Shown piece by piece: positions 24,801-31,626 of a stretch of DNA of 64,000 nucleotides. A model generated the notes under the pieces. That model did not search any database and was not told where the DNA came from. It saw only the letters and a program-made list of their open reading frames with translations. How positions within the stretch are numbered: position 1 is the stretch's first letter; every line of letters begins with the position of its first letter. This stretch comes from Aricia agestis (taxonomy: Eukaryota > Arthropoda > Insecta > Lepidoptera > Lycaenidae): contig NC_056409.1 of assembly GCF_905147365.1 (NCBI RefSeq), positions 4,779,001-4,843,000 on the forward strand, read 5' to 3'. The position numbers and the translations under genes were made by a program.

Positions 24801-26492
24801 GATATTAGCAGGGACATCCATGCTAAACACGGATACTTCTAAAGTATGGATTATAATATCATACTACCTTTATTTGTAGACGTCGTGCAATCTTTGGTAG
24901 AGTTTTGTGATGTCTCAGCCAATGTTCCGTGCCCCGTCGACGTATTGTACTCCTGAAAAGTTAGTTGACATTTCGATAGAAAACTTCAGGACAGCTGTCT
25001 TCAGCTGTTTCCAGCCGTCTCAATGTTGAAACTTTTACAAGTGTTTCTTATTGCGAATACTAGACAAAGGGTGGGACTAAAAATTGTCGTTTATGAAATT
25101 GCAGAGCTTTTTTTTTAGATTCTTATTTCTTAGATACGAGTATTATCTATAATCTATCTATAATATCTATGGACGCTTCACACCACGTCAGTCTGGCCCC
25201 GTGCTAAGTACCTGAAGGACTTGTGTTACGGGTACCAGACAACGGAAATATATTTAATACTTTTATATTATACATATATTTATGATTTTTATTATATCAT
25301 ACATATATTTAACACACATCCAAGACCCAGGAGGCAGGAACATTGAAAACTTTGATTTGTTCCGTCGGCGGGATTCGAACCCGCGACCTCAGGCTTGCGC
25401 CACCAACGCACTACCAAGTACCAACTGAGCCACAGAGGTCGTCAATCTAGATCACTTATATTGAGTATTACTTAGTTATAACATAGTTAGCGTATAGTTT
25501 TCCGCGGCAAAACTATGTCGTTTCCTAGGACTCATATTATCCTCCGACACAGCAAAATTGAGCAGTTGAGCAGTGTCGTCAAGAAGAAGTAACTGACAGA
25601 CAGACAGACAGACAAACCTATTTATAATATTAGTCTGAATATAAGACAAAGAAAACTTACATCTTTGACCTCTGTTTTCCATGCAGCATCAGAATCCTTG
25701 CCAAACGAGAGCTGAGTAGATTCGAAAGATTGGGAGACCATCAACAAGTCTTCTTCAGACCACGAGAACCTGGCCTCATCCAGGGTGGGGTAGCCATCGC
25801 GGAAGACTGGTGTTTCATGCTGTAGAGGTGAAATCAAACGCACATGTGACTTCTCGTGTATTGCAGATTATTGGAAGTTTTTATCATCAGGCGATGACAC
25901 TGCTCATTATTGTTATCTAATATTAATGAAAATTGTGAAATAACGGAAGACTGGTGCCTCCTGCTGTAGAGGTCAAATCAAACGCACATGTGACTCCTCG
26001 TGTGTTGCAGTTTATTATAAGTTTTTCTAATCAGGAGATGTCACTGCTCATTTGTTGGTCTCTTTAAATAATGAAACAACAACAGCTTGATACTATGTCT
26101 ATTTGCTAATTAAGGGTTTATCTAACAGGAGTTTATAATTTTATGAGTTAATTTAGTTTTGTTTGCTTGTTCCAGCTTGGGCTCGTGTTAATCTTGGCTT
26201 AAAATATCACAATCAATGATCACAATAATAATAATTTTATTATTGTTGTCACCCTCGCGCTTTTCTCATATTTAACATTGATGAAAGAGAAGGCACTATA
26301 TTTTGACAAATCATAAACTTAACCAAAACTAATGCATGTGGGCTAAAGAGACTTTAATAAAATAAAAATATAAATATTATCAATAATATTTTAGTTTTAC
26401 GCACCGTTTTGGTCGACAGTAGCGGCGACAGAGGCCCGTTGTAATCCTCCAACTCTCTTTTATTCTTGTCACTCAAGCACACCTTTTTGATA
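9810..26492 (-). CDS. C2H2 zinc-finger protein gene, 12-exon model, both ends open
   Basis: Probable nuclear sequence-specific DNA-binding protein. The exons joined are 26405-26492, 25661-25819, 24868-24952, 23415-23534, 22531-22694, 21604-21715, 20358-20467, 18959-19059, 18195-18441, 17606-17686, 15961-16096, then 12434-12493 and 9810-9889 (14139-14299 being an alternative to the last two). All junctions are GT-AG with agreeing phase. Counting from the first complete codon, the protein has an acidic Ser/Thr-rich N-terminal part (1-141), five C2H2 fingers at about 148-281 and a tail of about 230 residues. Finger ligands are C148/C151/H164/H168, C176/C179/H192/H196, C204/C207/H220/H224, C232/C235/H248/H252 and C260/C263/H276/H281. 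Linkers are TGEKPY-like (HTGEKPY, HTNERPY, HSADRPY). I do not recognise a named orthologue. Start and final stop codons are not established. Confidence 0.82.
10253..10481. mobile_element. hAT-type miniature element nested in the foldback element
   Basis: Ends CAGGGGACGGCAA and (mirror) CAGCGGTAGGCAA, with exact duplication CTTTAAAG at 10245-10252 and 10482-10489. Internal ggtccgg and cgcggtccg motifs resemble the element at 41884-42219. Confidence 0.88.
11086..11237 (+). pseudogene. mobile-element protein remnant, cysteine cluster and acidic tail
   Basis: After an acceptor-like ctcttttgcccag, the frame reads ICTNCQENYCSNIANVV, an acidic stretch DDDFFDAMDEDDVCPD, TVRAFIIEESLPSTSGA and TAA. 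The clustered Cys pairs recall the cysteine-rich tails of some DDE transposases, but the family is not recognised. It sits exactly between the two arms of the foldback element, so it is probably what is left of its coding region. Confidence 0.4.
12031..12239. mobile_element. TTAA-flanked miniature element
   Basis: Ends ACCTTCCGGCCAAATTTT and (mirror) ACCCACCGGCCGAATTTTT between TTAA tetranucleotides (12027-12030 and 12240-12243), a piggyBac-type target. It contains a tandem repeat of about 42 bp (taatcactcagtactaaaat, twice, 12053-12130). Confidence 0.7.
12434..12493 (-). CDS. zinc-finger gene, downstream tail exon
   Basis: Acceptor gttttgtag, donor ATGA|gtaagt. Two bases, 19 codons (DSFYFAPVELFDTIDCMPM) and one base. 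The phase fits directly after 15961-16096 (giving DDDDSFYF) and before 9810-9889. The first half is shared, in opposite orientation, with 14676-14732. Confidence 0.62.
   Translation of the reverse strand: MTLFTLHPSNCSTLLTVCL
12983..13226 (-). repeat. Helitron-like fragment
   Basis: Starts actagcttttgctcgcggct, ends (AAAT)n and cccatttataatattagtat, i.e. the family's 5' end in reverse. Confidence 0.5.
13554..13921 (+). pseudogene. coding-like blocks on the opposite strand inside an intron
   Basis: Two blocks read on the plus strand, against the host gene. Block one (13554-13635), after a gatcacag acceptor-like site, gives IPKPVKDKLIKKFRENLQM and PGYDVTQ. Block two (about 13783-13921) gives EGVEHSLDASTAEEASMVL, SIEDLKFERDNILDGLFEL, INSSRS and TAG. 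The gap between them has pyrimidine tracts but a weak donor (CAG|gttgca). An AATAAA lies at about 13949. No family is recognised. It could be the end of a nested gene, a decayed copy, or chance. Confidence 0.35.
14139..14299 (-). CDS. zinc-finger gene, probable alternative terminal exon
   Basis: Acceptor tcatgttcag; the first two bases complete a Glu codon from exon 15961-16096. It then reads SPKRLFKEVESFQNISDRF through NTVLPDEIIEHLIENLDV to NEYKLTL and stop TAA at 14139-14141. A donor-like TTT|gtaaga overlaps the stop, but it leaves two spare bases and does not fit the ATGAC acceptor of 12434-12493 (a stop results). The simplest reading is therefore a terminal exon. An ATTAAA-type signal lies about 180 bases downstream on this strand. 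Confidence 0.62.
14676..14824 (-). CDS. possible alternative terminal exon, Cys/Pro-rich
   Basis: Acceptor ctacaatttccag. In the phase left by exon 15961-16096 it reads ACGLPQPCADKTGCSLL, PTAPSPPLDISLELDGC, KVKKVICNF and ends at TAG (14676-14678). It is strikingly GC- and CpG-rich for this window, as coding exons here tend to be. The opposite strand is also open (an ATG frame from 14706), so the coding strand is not certain. Its 3' part repeats, inverted, the start of exon 12434-12493. Confidence 0.4.
15098..15353. repeat. minisatellite, eight 32-bp units
   Basis: Eight consecutive units beginning ccacctacaggccgtacatg and ending aaatatcctaac, starting every 32 bases from 15098. Units differ at only a few positions (one T for C before unit 4, gtatat for gtacat in unit 8). 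It lies in the intron between exons 15961-16096 and 14139-14299. Confidence 0.97.
15409..15795. mobile_element. CGGCCTGTCCA palindromic element
   Basis: The two arms are complementary: cgtcacgacgtcgtcaacgt at the left, acgttgacgacgtcgttacg at the right; ends CGGCCTGTCCA and (mirror) GGACCTGTCCATAT between TTA trinucleotides. The 3-bp TTA flank suggests PIF/Harbinger; tentative. Confidence 0.78.
15799..15935. mobile_element. TACCATC-family miniature element next to a splice donor
   Basis: gcagatgggggacctacgta to cttcctcgatggta; the left end is shortened. It lies directly beside the element ending at 15795 and about 25 bases from the donor of exon 15961-16096. Confidence 0.7.
15961..16096 (-). 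CDS. zinc-finger gene, tail exon and splicing branch point
   Basis: Acceptor ttcattgcag, donor GATGATG|gtaggt. 45 codons plus one base: SLDSKQQMSGIQMRVPV, a hydrophobic VVAVVVPKL run, then LQLCVEEPHHIYDTDD. The spare G fits three separate downstream blocks (14676-14824, 14143-14299 and 12434-12493). A miniature element ends at about 15935, only some 25 bases from the donor. Confidence 0.82.
16499..16690. repeat. TCTG-rich dispersed repeat
   Basis: aacccccgacaaaaaagagg and gtttgacgtgtctgtctgtc, with a TCTG microsatellite (about 16540-16600), then aaacgggtggaccgactttg. The minus-strand 60-codon frame is only the repeat (RQTDRQT). Confidence 0.6.
16845..17050. repeat. diverged tandem pair
   Basis: Two blocks share tgcagcatcacctgg and ggtttcgtgtttgggctcat / ggtttcatgtttggactcat, about 120 bases apart. 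The 71-codon plus-strand frame at 16954 is part of it. Confidence 0.5.
17165..17567. mobile_element. foldback element, about 145-bp arms
   Basis: The arms 17165-17307 and 17418-17567 mirror each other, including acccccgccaaacaacttt and tgtcgggggaccgc against their complements, around a 110-base loop. It lies in an intron. Confidence 0.8.
17606..17686 (-). CDS. zinc-finger gene, tail exon
   Basis: 27 codons, phase 0 at both ends, acceptor atttcacag, donor GAG|gtaatt. It reads MLVPATAEDLMYGG then RIVYIEHNKNNIE. No known domain is recognised. It follows exon 18195-18441 in phase and leads into SLDSKQQM. Confidence 0.8.
17812..17937. repeat. right part of an AGGTTGGGTTGCACCA element
   Basis: ttaaatatggcgtccttgga and ttagttggtgcaacccaacc match the element at 6740-7077; the left end is missing. 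Confidence 0.65.
17950..18163 (+). mobile_element. tRNA-derived SINE, family A, 5'-truncated
   Basis: B-box ggttcgaatcccggcgacgg, then caaaaagttttcaaggttcc, ending at ccagactgacgtggtgtgaa. The A-box part is lost. Other copies: 25171-25443, 57581-57826, 62942-63197. Confidence 0.8.
18195..18441 (-). CDS. zinc-finger gene, Ser-rich tail exon
   Basis: Acceptor tttgttttcag, donor CAG|gtgaga. One base plus 82 codons, open throughout. It is rich in Ser, Asp and Pro (SSSTFGFSSLDLSSSIDIK), followed by a more ordered stretch, VDPINTYHMGVALAAKQ and ENTPPVLVKVLDVKFPKG. Two IKSE motifs (DIKSEES, ALIKSEN) fit the sumoylation pattern psi-K-x-E; that is a prediction only. Confidence 0.85.
18575..18787. mobile_element. 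213-bp near-perfect palindromic element
   Basis: Arms tgtgtacgtgttccttgtag and complement are identical over most of their length; ends CAGTATGTAACAAAAATAAG and (mirror) CAGTGTGTAACAAAAATAAG between TA repeats. It includes cagcgctgaaagac. It is the youngest copy of the family of the 2.1-kb element and lies in the intron between exons 18959-19059 and 18195-18441. Confidence 0.88.
18959..19059 (-). CDS. zinc-finger gene, last His and start of tail
   Basis: Acceptor aatttccag, donor TCAA|gtaagt. 33 codons plus two bases, starting AHPESSDSNVKSDF; the His closes finger 5. The rest (VVKVRSSSQLLEKSETV) is linker-like. The split Asn codon is completed by C of exon 18195-18441. Confidence 0.82.
19246..19950 (+). 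repeat. Helitron-like element with three 175-bp internal repeats
   Basis: Starts tctatactaatattataaag, then three copies of about 175 bp beginning gaacgcgctaatctcaagaa near 19296, 19472 and 19646, each containing aggctataggctatatttta. It ends near gcgggcgaagctgcgtgg. Confidence 0.65.
19955..20290 (-). repeat. Helitron-like fragments
   Basis: Two partial units with aaatgtacggttactgcaca, gatttcgtatctattttgat, atggagatacttcggattct and ttgtcccggaaaatgtgcag. They end shortly before exon 20358-20467. Confidence 0.5.
20358..20467 (-). CDS. zinc-finger gene, end of finger 4 and finger 5
   Basis: Acceptor tttcctacag, donor AAG|gtactt. It encodes NLRNHMFTH, the linker TNERPY and finger 5 up to SNLVCHKIK. 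The last zinc ligand comes from the following exon (AH), giving a His-X4-His spacing. A Cys sits immediately before the first His (VCHK). Confidence 0.86.
20606..20736. mobile_element. palindromic miniature element, GGGCCTGTTTCA family
   Basis: Mirrored agtgccgaataggctatt and gtattcggcacttgtcagg, with internal ctgtcaag pairs. A second copy lies at 23591-23731. Confidence 0.6.
20817..21156 (+). mobile_element. SINE family B, near complete
   Basis: Head cgtgggagagccatgcttcg, gaaaccggcgtgaaacagcg-like body, a variable tccctaccc tract, then ggtcggcaacgcacttgcag and ggaagttgctttccatcagg with a poly-A end. The 3' part equals a LINE tail (see 51420-51640). Confidence 0.85.
21365..21500. mobile_element. 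inverted-repeat miniature element
   Basis: tacgcaccatgggcagtaaa and complement-like ttttcctgccataggtgcgt, with mirrored ctcagatcaca/tgtgatctgag around a GC-rich centre. Confidence 0.6.
21604..21715 (-). CDS. zinc-finger gene, finger 3 and half of finger 4
   Basis: Acceptor aatttccag, donor AAAAAG|gtcaca. 37 codons plus one base: ICSKTFNRLSTLISHRKTH completes finger 3, the canonical linker TGEKPY follows, and CNICAKGFHQK opens finger 4. The split Gly codon is completed in exon 20358-20467. Confidence 0.87.
22040..22170 (-). repeat. fragment of SINE family C
   Basis: On the minus strand ggacaatgctggtgg, gtaggtcctgcgct, atctctcgccggtca and ccactgggtta align in order with the SINE at 50231-50781. 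It mimics a zinc-finger exon (see rejected items). Confidence 0.7.
22197..22238. repeat. short perfect hairpin
   Basis: taacgtaggaatcgaacag and ctgttcgattcctacgtta around a two-base loop, between two exons. Confidence 0.8.
22326..22494 (-). pseudogene. tandem duplicate of the finger 1-2 exon, frameshifted
   Basis: Nearly base-for-base copy of 22531-22694, with splice sites kept (acceptor cctgtaatg side tacag, donor GAG|gtttgtg). About six substitutions are visible (for example FLHQ to FLHH, THTDE to THSDE), plus five extra bases near the 3' end that turn RPYGCE into RPYALGA. The first Cys of finger 3 is lost and the exit phase no longer fits exon 21604-21715. Splicing after the active copy would also be out of phase and reach a stop within about 11 codons. 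It is therefore either dead or a poison exon. Confidence 0.8.
22531..22694 (-). CDS. zinc-finger gene, fingers 1-2 (active copy)
   Basis: Acceptor ctattccag, donor GAG|gtttgt. 54 codons carry the helix and His pair of finger 1 (YTLMRHLPTH), all of finger 2 (CGECAKSF...TLTQHRAIH) and the first Cys of finger 3 (YGCE). It joins in phase 0 to ICSKTF of 21604-21715. A 96%-like duplicate lies just downstream at 22326-22494. The exon is GC-rich compared with the flanking introns. Confidence 0.87.
22937..23204. mobile_element. palindromic element in an intron
   Basis: Arms of about 120 bp: tttttctatgagaacaatgc and aaaccatcaaatgagccc at the left are mirrored at the right. Short centre at 23058-23078. 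Confidence 0.8.
23415..23534 (-). CDS. zinc-finger gene, basic linker and start of finger 1
   Basis: The acceptor chosen is the pyrimidine-rich ttccttctacatctacag rather than the upstream tgcag, because only it keeps the frame after exon 24868-24952. Of 39 full codons the first half is basic (PKSKLKVDK, RSRLHY) and the end is FWECGI, giving the first zinc ligand of finger 1. The donor (AATAT|gttagt) splits the second Cys codon, which is completed by GC of exon 22531-22694. Confidence 0.8.
23591..23731. mobile_element. palindromic miniature element, GGGCCTGTTTCA family
   Basis: agggcctgtttcatcacttc and (mirror) acggcctgttacaccacttt with internal ttgacagatgaagtatggag. It is immediately followed by the solo LTR at 23749. 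Confidence 0.7.
23749..24206 (+). mobile_element. solo LTR of an LTR retrotransposon
   Basis: 458 bp, ends TGTTA...TAACA, flanked by ATAT on both sides (23745-23748 and 24207-24210). Internal promoter signals read on the plus strand: TATAAAA at 23933-23939 with attcagttcg about 25 bases on, and AATAAA at 24143-24148. No internal domain or second LTR is present, so it is a solo LTR left by recombination. A 4-bp duplication fits Ty3/gypsy-type elements. It lies antisense in the intron between exons 24868-24952 and 23415-23534. Confidence 0.85.
24406..24452. repeat. perfect 21-bp hairpin
   Basis: catttattgccataactgtg plus c, loop ttaat, then the exact complement. It lies in an intron. Confidence 0.85.
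24595..24805 (-). repeat. Helitron-like fragment
   Basis: aatccaaatcgtttagcggt, gactgaaagtatcttcatag, then acaaacagactgacacattt. Confidence 0.45.
24868..24952 (-). CDS. zinc-finger gene, Thr/Ser-rich exon
   Basis: Acceptor cttttcag, donor AATAAAG|gtagta. It has 28 codons plus one base, a Thr/Ser-rich low-complexity stretch from EYNTSTGHG to DCTTSTNK. The spare G pairs with AC at the start of the next exon to give Asp. A second frame is also open here, but only this one agrees in phase with both neighbours. Confidence 0.7.
25171..25443 (-). mobile_element. tRNA-derived SINE, family A
   Basis: In reverse: 5' tRNA-like part gacctctgtggctcag with B-box ggttcgaatcccgccgac, then the tail ending ggacgcttcacaccacgtca (as read on the plus strand). 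Confidence 0.85.
25475..25640 (-). repeat. Helitron-like fragment beside an exon
   Basis: ttttccgcggcaaaactatg, then gacagacagacagacagaca and cctatttataatattagtct. It ends about 20 bases from the donor of exon 25661-25819. Confidence 0.45.
25661..25819 (-). CDS. zinc-finger gene, acidic N-terminal exon
   Basis: 53 codons in phase 0 on both sides, acceptor ctacag, donor GAT|gtaagt. The sequence runs from HETPVFRDGY to AAWKTEVKD and is rich in Asp, Glu and Ser (SWSEEDLLM, SQSFESTQLS). Such segments in zinc-finger proteins are commonly partner-binding or activation regions; that role is inference. Confidence 0.8.
26405..26492 (-). CDS. zinc-finger gene, first firmly seen exon
   Basis: The acceptor is a T-rich tract ending in TTTCAG and the donor is ACG|gtgcgt. 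The reading begins with one base that completes a codon from an unseen upstream exon, then 29 codons (IKKVCLSDKNK... to ...LSPLLSTKT). The other two frames have a stop or join badly. It joins in phase 0 to 25661-25819. It contains no usable Met, so translation starts further upstream or at a Met in the next exon (MVSQS). Confidence 0.72.
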
Positions 26493-27154
26493 CTGAAATA
26501 CAAAACAAAAAACAAATTATGTACTTCAAAATATCGTCTGAAAATTTTATTTCGTAAACAAACGAACTTCGAACCATATTATTTCATCGCCCTGACGCAT
26601 GAGATGATTTTCTTTTATTTCTTCACCCGAAATCATAATTCAATTTTTTATTTGCAACAATTTTGCAGACGCACGTCAATATTTCAATATTTTCAACGTT
26701 TTTTCCGAGTACACTAGTTCGAAATTTGAATTTTTGTTTTATTTTTAATTGCGGCGAAAGCAATGACCAGCGCATTGATAGACTTATTACAAAATATGTG
26801 ACCTCTTTTGAACTCCGAGTTCAATGACTCTACTTTTTTTAATCTTAATAATAATTATAAAATGTCTCTGAGTACGGCGGTTTAAAAATACCTATTAATT
26901 TATGTGTAACTGTAAGTAAGTCAATTCTTAAGTAGGTATAAGGTACTTACCACTTTTGGACTACATTGCATATTATATTTTTATTTGTAGGATTTAGTAA
27001 TAAAGTGAAAATAATTAAACCGTAGGATTAAACCCTAAAATAAAATTACCCGTCTAATTATTTAATAATAATTGAGCAAACTGTAATATTTTTGTTAAGG
27101 TCTAGATTCAAATCCTTTATTAAAACTGACCCTTATTAAAAATGGGGAATTATA

Positions 27155-27430
27155 CAGAGTGTAACAAAAGTAGGTGGTAATACTTTAGGGTGAATATGGG
27201 TCCCCCTACCCATATACACCACTTAGTTTTGATTTCGCTGTGAAAGTAGCCGCTCCGAAAGAGTAACATTTTTTTTCACCTTTGTATAGAAAAAATCATG
27301 AAGCGCGGGCGGTTGCCCATGCAAATCACGAAAAAAAATTCTCTTTCAGCGCTGCTATTTTCACAATCACCTCTATACTATAAGGAACACAATATAAAGA
27401 ATTATTACTTAGTTTTGTTTCACCTTTTAT
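27155..27430. mobile_element. diverged TA-flanked palindromic element
   Basis: cagagtgtaacaaaagtagg, taatactttagggtg, and a mirrored ctctttcagcgctgctattt; the right end has decayed. Confidence 0.7.
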
Positions 27431-27635
27431 AATTTTGCGAATAAATCACATAATATTATTATACCCAGACGGAACTTTATCAAAACATAATTCCAAGCCT
27501 GTTAAAAATCCAGAAATAACTTTGTAGACGTAGTAATTGCAAATCGGCATAAAAAGTGAACGAAAGAAACAACCGGGATCTTCAGTGGAGGGTTGTTACG
27601 AGTTACGACGTCTAAGTGGACTGCTCGCTCTACAC

Positions 27636-28061
27636 CAGGGCCGGGGTGGCCAACTTGATTAGACCTATAGTGGTATAGAGCGCGGCTCTTGACTTGGAGG
27701 TCATGGGTTCGATTCCCGCATTGGAAACATGTTATTTCAAAGTTTGGTTAGGACGATGCAGGCTGATCACATCCATGCGTCGGATGGGTATGTAAAAAGT
27801 CGGTCCTGCGCCTGATCTCTCGCCGGTCGTGTCGGTCTTCCGTCCCACTGGGTTATGAGAGTGCTCAGACTTGTGTACTGCGCACACACTTGGGCACTAT
27901 AAAATTACTCCTGCGTAGCAGCTGGCCTGGTATCAATGAAACCGGCCACCGTCACCAAAACCGGTGTGGGAGCTATTATTATTTTACTTCTTGAAATCTT
28001 AAATGAATATGGCCACGATTCACTGGACTAACAGTCGCGATCGACCGGTTGGCCACCCCTG
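27636..28061. mobile_element. hAT-type element carrying a SINE
   Basis: Ends CAGGGCCGGGGTGGCCAAC and (mirror) CAGGGGTGGCCAAC. Flanks CTCTACAC (27628-27635) and GTCTACAC (28062-28069) match at seven of eight bases. Most of its length is the SINE at 27659-27985. Confidence 0.8.
27659..27985 (+). mobile_element. tRNA-derived SINE, family C
   Basis: Degraded A-box (tagtggtatagagcg), B-box gggttcgattcccgcattgg, then ggttaggacgatgcaggctg, tgatctctcgccggtcgtgt and gggcactataaaattactcc, with an (ATT)n end. Confidence 0.85.
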
Positions 28062-28289
28062 GTCTACACCATAAAGAAAATATCAAAACAATCCTCAAGT
28101 CCTGATTACACGTACCCAGTAGAGTGGAGAGTCAGTGCTGTCGATCATTCAAATTGTCTGTTTGCACTGTCTTAATGTCTCTCGGTAGGTGTAATCAAAC
28201 TCAGAGTTGGTTCACCACACGGTTGGAATTTGGAATATGACGGACTAGGACATAATGAATCTGTATTATATTGTGTAAATTAAAATGTT

Positions 28290-28910
28290 TTATTTTAATT
28301 TTGTTAGTCTCGCTAAAACTCGAAAACGGCTGAACCGATTTGGCTAATTTTAGTCATGAAATTTTCGCCGAAGTCCAGCTGGGATTAGGGAATGCAATCT
28401 TGGACCAAGATGGACAACTCAAGATCTTGGCGTCTTTTTTCTGAATCAAGATTGGTCAGTTCGAGATCTTGTTGAGATTCGGGTCGAGGCAGAAACTATG
28501 CAATTGCCAAATTATATGCAGTAACGCACACGACGCGCAGCGCAGACGTGTGCGTTACTGCATATAATTTGGCAATTGCATAGGTTCTATTTCCACGGAC
28601 TAAAAAGTGCGTCACGGATAGTCTGTCGTTTATATATTATTCCCTAATCTGTGGTTCGCGCTTTGCAGCGCAGGTATGAAAATCTCGAAATCTTATTACA
28701 ATCTTGGACTCTTTTGTCAAGATCGCGAACAGGATTTCGAAATTCAGGATTGGTGGCTTTCAAGATTGAATCTTAGAAAATCACTCAAGATCTTGGTGGA
28801 ATCTTGATCTTGCAAGATCAATATTGCATTCCCTAGCTGGGATAGTTTATACGGTAAGAAAATATGTATCACATCCCATACGAAGTTCACCGGGACTTCT
28901 AGTAGTTAAT
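28290..28910 (+). repeat. repeat split by the 450-bp element
   Basis: The flanks cgaaaacggctgaaccgatt (left) and cgaagttcaccgggacttct (right) are one continuous element when 28386-28835 is taken out. A reverse relative lies at 53555-53702. Confidence 0.6.
28386..28835. mobile_element. 450-bp element with exact 8-bp target duplication
   Basis: Ends TAGGGAATGCAAT and its mirror; GCTGGGAT on both sides (28378-28385, 28836-28843). It carries several caagatcttgg-like motifs and a central perfect hairpin with 37-bp arms (28496-28532 and 28547-28583). The 8-bp duplication suggests hAT, though the TAGGG end is less usual. Confidence 0.85.
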
Positions 28911-28973
28911 AACATTATTATTATTATAAATAAGGGGACAAAATATGTATTAATTTATGCATATTTATTGTGA

Positions 28974-29248
28974 CAGGGATGGGGAACCTTTTTGTATCAA
29001 TGTGCCCTTTTCTGAAGAAATCTTTCTGAAGAAGTTGTAAACATGCCATTAATTTTTTTGTGATTCGGTGCGTAAGTATTTCAATATTTGCCTAATTTTG
29101 TGTTCACTATGCAGAGGTGGATCTATATAACCTTCATTGTTGGTAAAATAATTTTGATAATAAGTACATAGTTTAGTGACCGAAGCGTGCTCCAAATTTT
29201 ATGCTAATGGTGGCAGTTAGCACGCGTGCCATCGGTTTACCATCCCTG
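28974..29248. mobile_element. hAT-type miniature element
   Basis: Ends CAGGGATGGGGAACCTTT and (mirror) CAGGGATGGTAAACCGAT; flanks TATTGTGA and TATTATGA agree at seven of eight bases. Confidence 0.8.
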
Positions 29249-30103
29249 TATTATGATAATAATATTATTAATTATTATTCACTCATCTCGTTCATTCCAT
29301 TATCTGTGGAGGCTTGTAATTGGCTTTTTTATTATCTATCTTTTAAGCTTAATATAATATTGTTAGCTGTGAGCCACCCAAATAAAATAAAATAAAAATA
29401 AAATTCCTCGGAGTAATTTTCAGTAATAAAATATAAGCACCATCTATACCAACAAAACCGAACTAAAATATTCACCAAATAACTAAAATTTAACTACAGA
29501 ATGTTTCGAATTAGTACCGAATTTTTGTACGAGATGGCGCTTTTCAGAATATAGTGAGCGCCATCTAGTGGCGAATGTAAGAACTAAAACAACACTCTGT
29601 TTCCCTCGTCGCTACCGCTTCCTAGAGTTCCACTTTTAAAATAAAGATGTCACTTTATTAATATCGAAAATGTAAATTTATTGACGAACTAATAAATTGC
29701 GTTTGTTTTGTTTATATTTGGTATTTTTATGTACCTACACGAACAAAATATAAAAGACGCGTAGGCATAACGAGGAGTTTACCCACGGCAGTTCATCTCT
29801 CGTATGCTACTCGATCTTAGTCTATTTGACAGGATGGCAAGAGATAAAGACCTGTTCCGATGGCGAGATAGGGCTTCATACAGGATAGCGTCTTGTAATT
29901 GATTGCCTGCAAGACGATGTTCCGTTTAGCATATTGCTAATATTGACCACGTTGCCCTATGCAAATCGTAAGTAAACCACTACTAAATACTGTATGGAAG
30001 TTGAACGAGATATTTGTAGTGTCCGGCTAAAAGCTAATTTTTCGCTAAAGCCTTTCAATCAGTTTTGACCTTAAACTTTGAAGATTATAATTATTATTAA
30101 ATA

Positions 30104-30200
30104 CTAGATGACGCCCGCAACTCCGTTGCGCCAAAATTCGTTTATCGCGCGGGAACCGTACATTTTTCCGGGATAAAAGTATTATGTCCTTTCCTGTGAC
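30104..30200 (-). repeat. Helitron-like end fragment
   Basis: actagatgacgcccgcaact to cgggaaccgtacatttttcc, the terminal part of the family. Confidence 0.55.
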
Positions 30201-30417
30201 TTAAAGTCAGTGACGAATTGACTACTTGATGCCCTAAGCAATCCATGCCTGTGGGTCTCGGAATCGGTCTTTGAACCTTTACTCTTCTGGTGCCCCCTCA
30301 GACGTGATGCCCTAGGCAATTGCTTAATTCTTCAAGCCCCATAAGAGCACCCGTGATCGCGACAACAATATAATACAATAGCATTTCCTGGAAACTGTGA
30401 TCGAAGTATTAATTTGA

Positions 30418-30705
30418 GTTAATATACTTACCTAGCGGAAATCGGAATAGAGAAACAAAGGCCTGAGCAAGCGAGATGTCACTATCAGTAACACTACGTG
30501 GTAAAAAGAGACGTGTGACACATGACAGCAGCACTCTTTTTTGACGTCCAGTCGGCACGTGCCGCACGTTGACAATTTAATCTCATAGAATTCATGTTCA
30601 ATCATGCTTGTGTAAGTGTATACGTACACATATTTTGCACAGAGATGAAAACCAATTTTGGTTACGTTTGACAGCTCGAGATTGATGCTCTATTCCATGC
30701 TTAAA
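30418..30705. mobile_element. second copy of the 1139-1446 miniature element
   Basis: Same order as at 1139-1446 but inverted: gcgagatgtcactatcagta, ggtaaaaagagacgtgtgac, then gtttgacagctcgagatt. The left end is intact and the right end has decayed. Confidence 0.7.
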
Positions 30706-30715
30706 ACAAAGGACT

Positions 30716-31027
30716 TTGGGAAACTCTGATCTAGATTCTAGCAGCTCTGGATTTATGTATAGGCAGTATAAAATAGGCCTATGGGTGGCAGCGCCCTATG
30801 GCGTCCTGCCGTCGTGGCCCGTGGGGCGCGGCGGCAGCGTCCTAGGATGGCGGCAGACTTCGTACACAGGGGCGGCAAAATTGAAGTGGCCTATACCGAT
30901 AAAAAATAATAACCCGGCCCTGGATTGTAGACTATTATGGCTCAAGTTAATATTACACCAATCATCGGTAGTGATTGGTTCCACACTGGAATATTGTCAC
31001 GCGTCACCGCGCTGTCCCACGCGGTAA
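30716..31027. other. GC-rich unassigned stretch, no gene
   Basis: gtggcccgtggggcgcggcg lies in frames open on both strands. Composition and a ggggcggcaaaattgaag motif suggest an old mobile element; nothing supports coding. Confidence 0.25.
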
Positions 31028-31626
31028 TGAGCCGCCCGTCCTCCTGCCTCCATTATGTGGATGACAATAATTCTGTCTCCGATAGATAATTTTCTCTACG
31101 TTTCTGGTTATAGCGAAATGGGGACGGTGTTATGTGGGGTAGCAAAATTATACTATAATGTGACATAAAGTCCTTATATTTTGTAACTTTCTATACAATA
31201 TGGTGTAAAATAAATCTAGAATCTGCCAATGAAATATTGCATAGGTCACTCTTTCAAGGCGATATATTTTCACAGACCTGACTCTCAGATAATTCAATGC
31301 AAAAGACAAATACATTTATTATTATACACTGTACATCATGGTAAGCCCATTATAGCTCACTTTTAGCTAATTACAGTCAAATCAAAAGAAAGTGGTTATC
31401 ACAAAATATTATGTTGGTATGTAACTAATATTAGTAAGTTTGTTTCAACCCAATTTTTAATGAGTAAGAAATCGGAAATAGCTTTGTAATAAAATAAGAG
31501 GTAAATAAAAAGAAATTAATTTCCGTAATCGTTTGATATATTTTTAATTATGTAGGTTCATCAAATTCTCTAGACAAGAAACAATATATTTTCACTCACT
31601 ACAATAAGTAACTTCATGATACTTAC

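Noticed and set aside
30716..31027. 103-codon plus-strand frame
   Set aside because: The opposite strand is open too; GC-rich repeat-like sequence with no motif or splice context.
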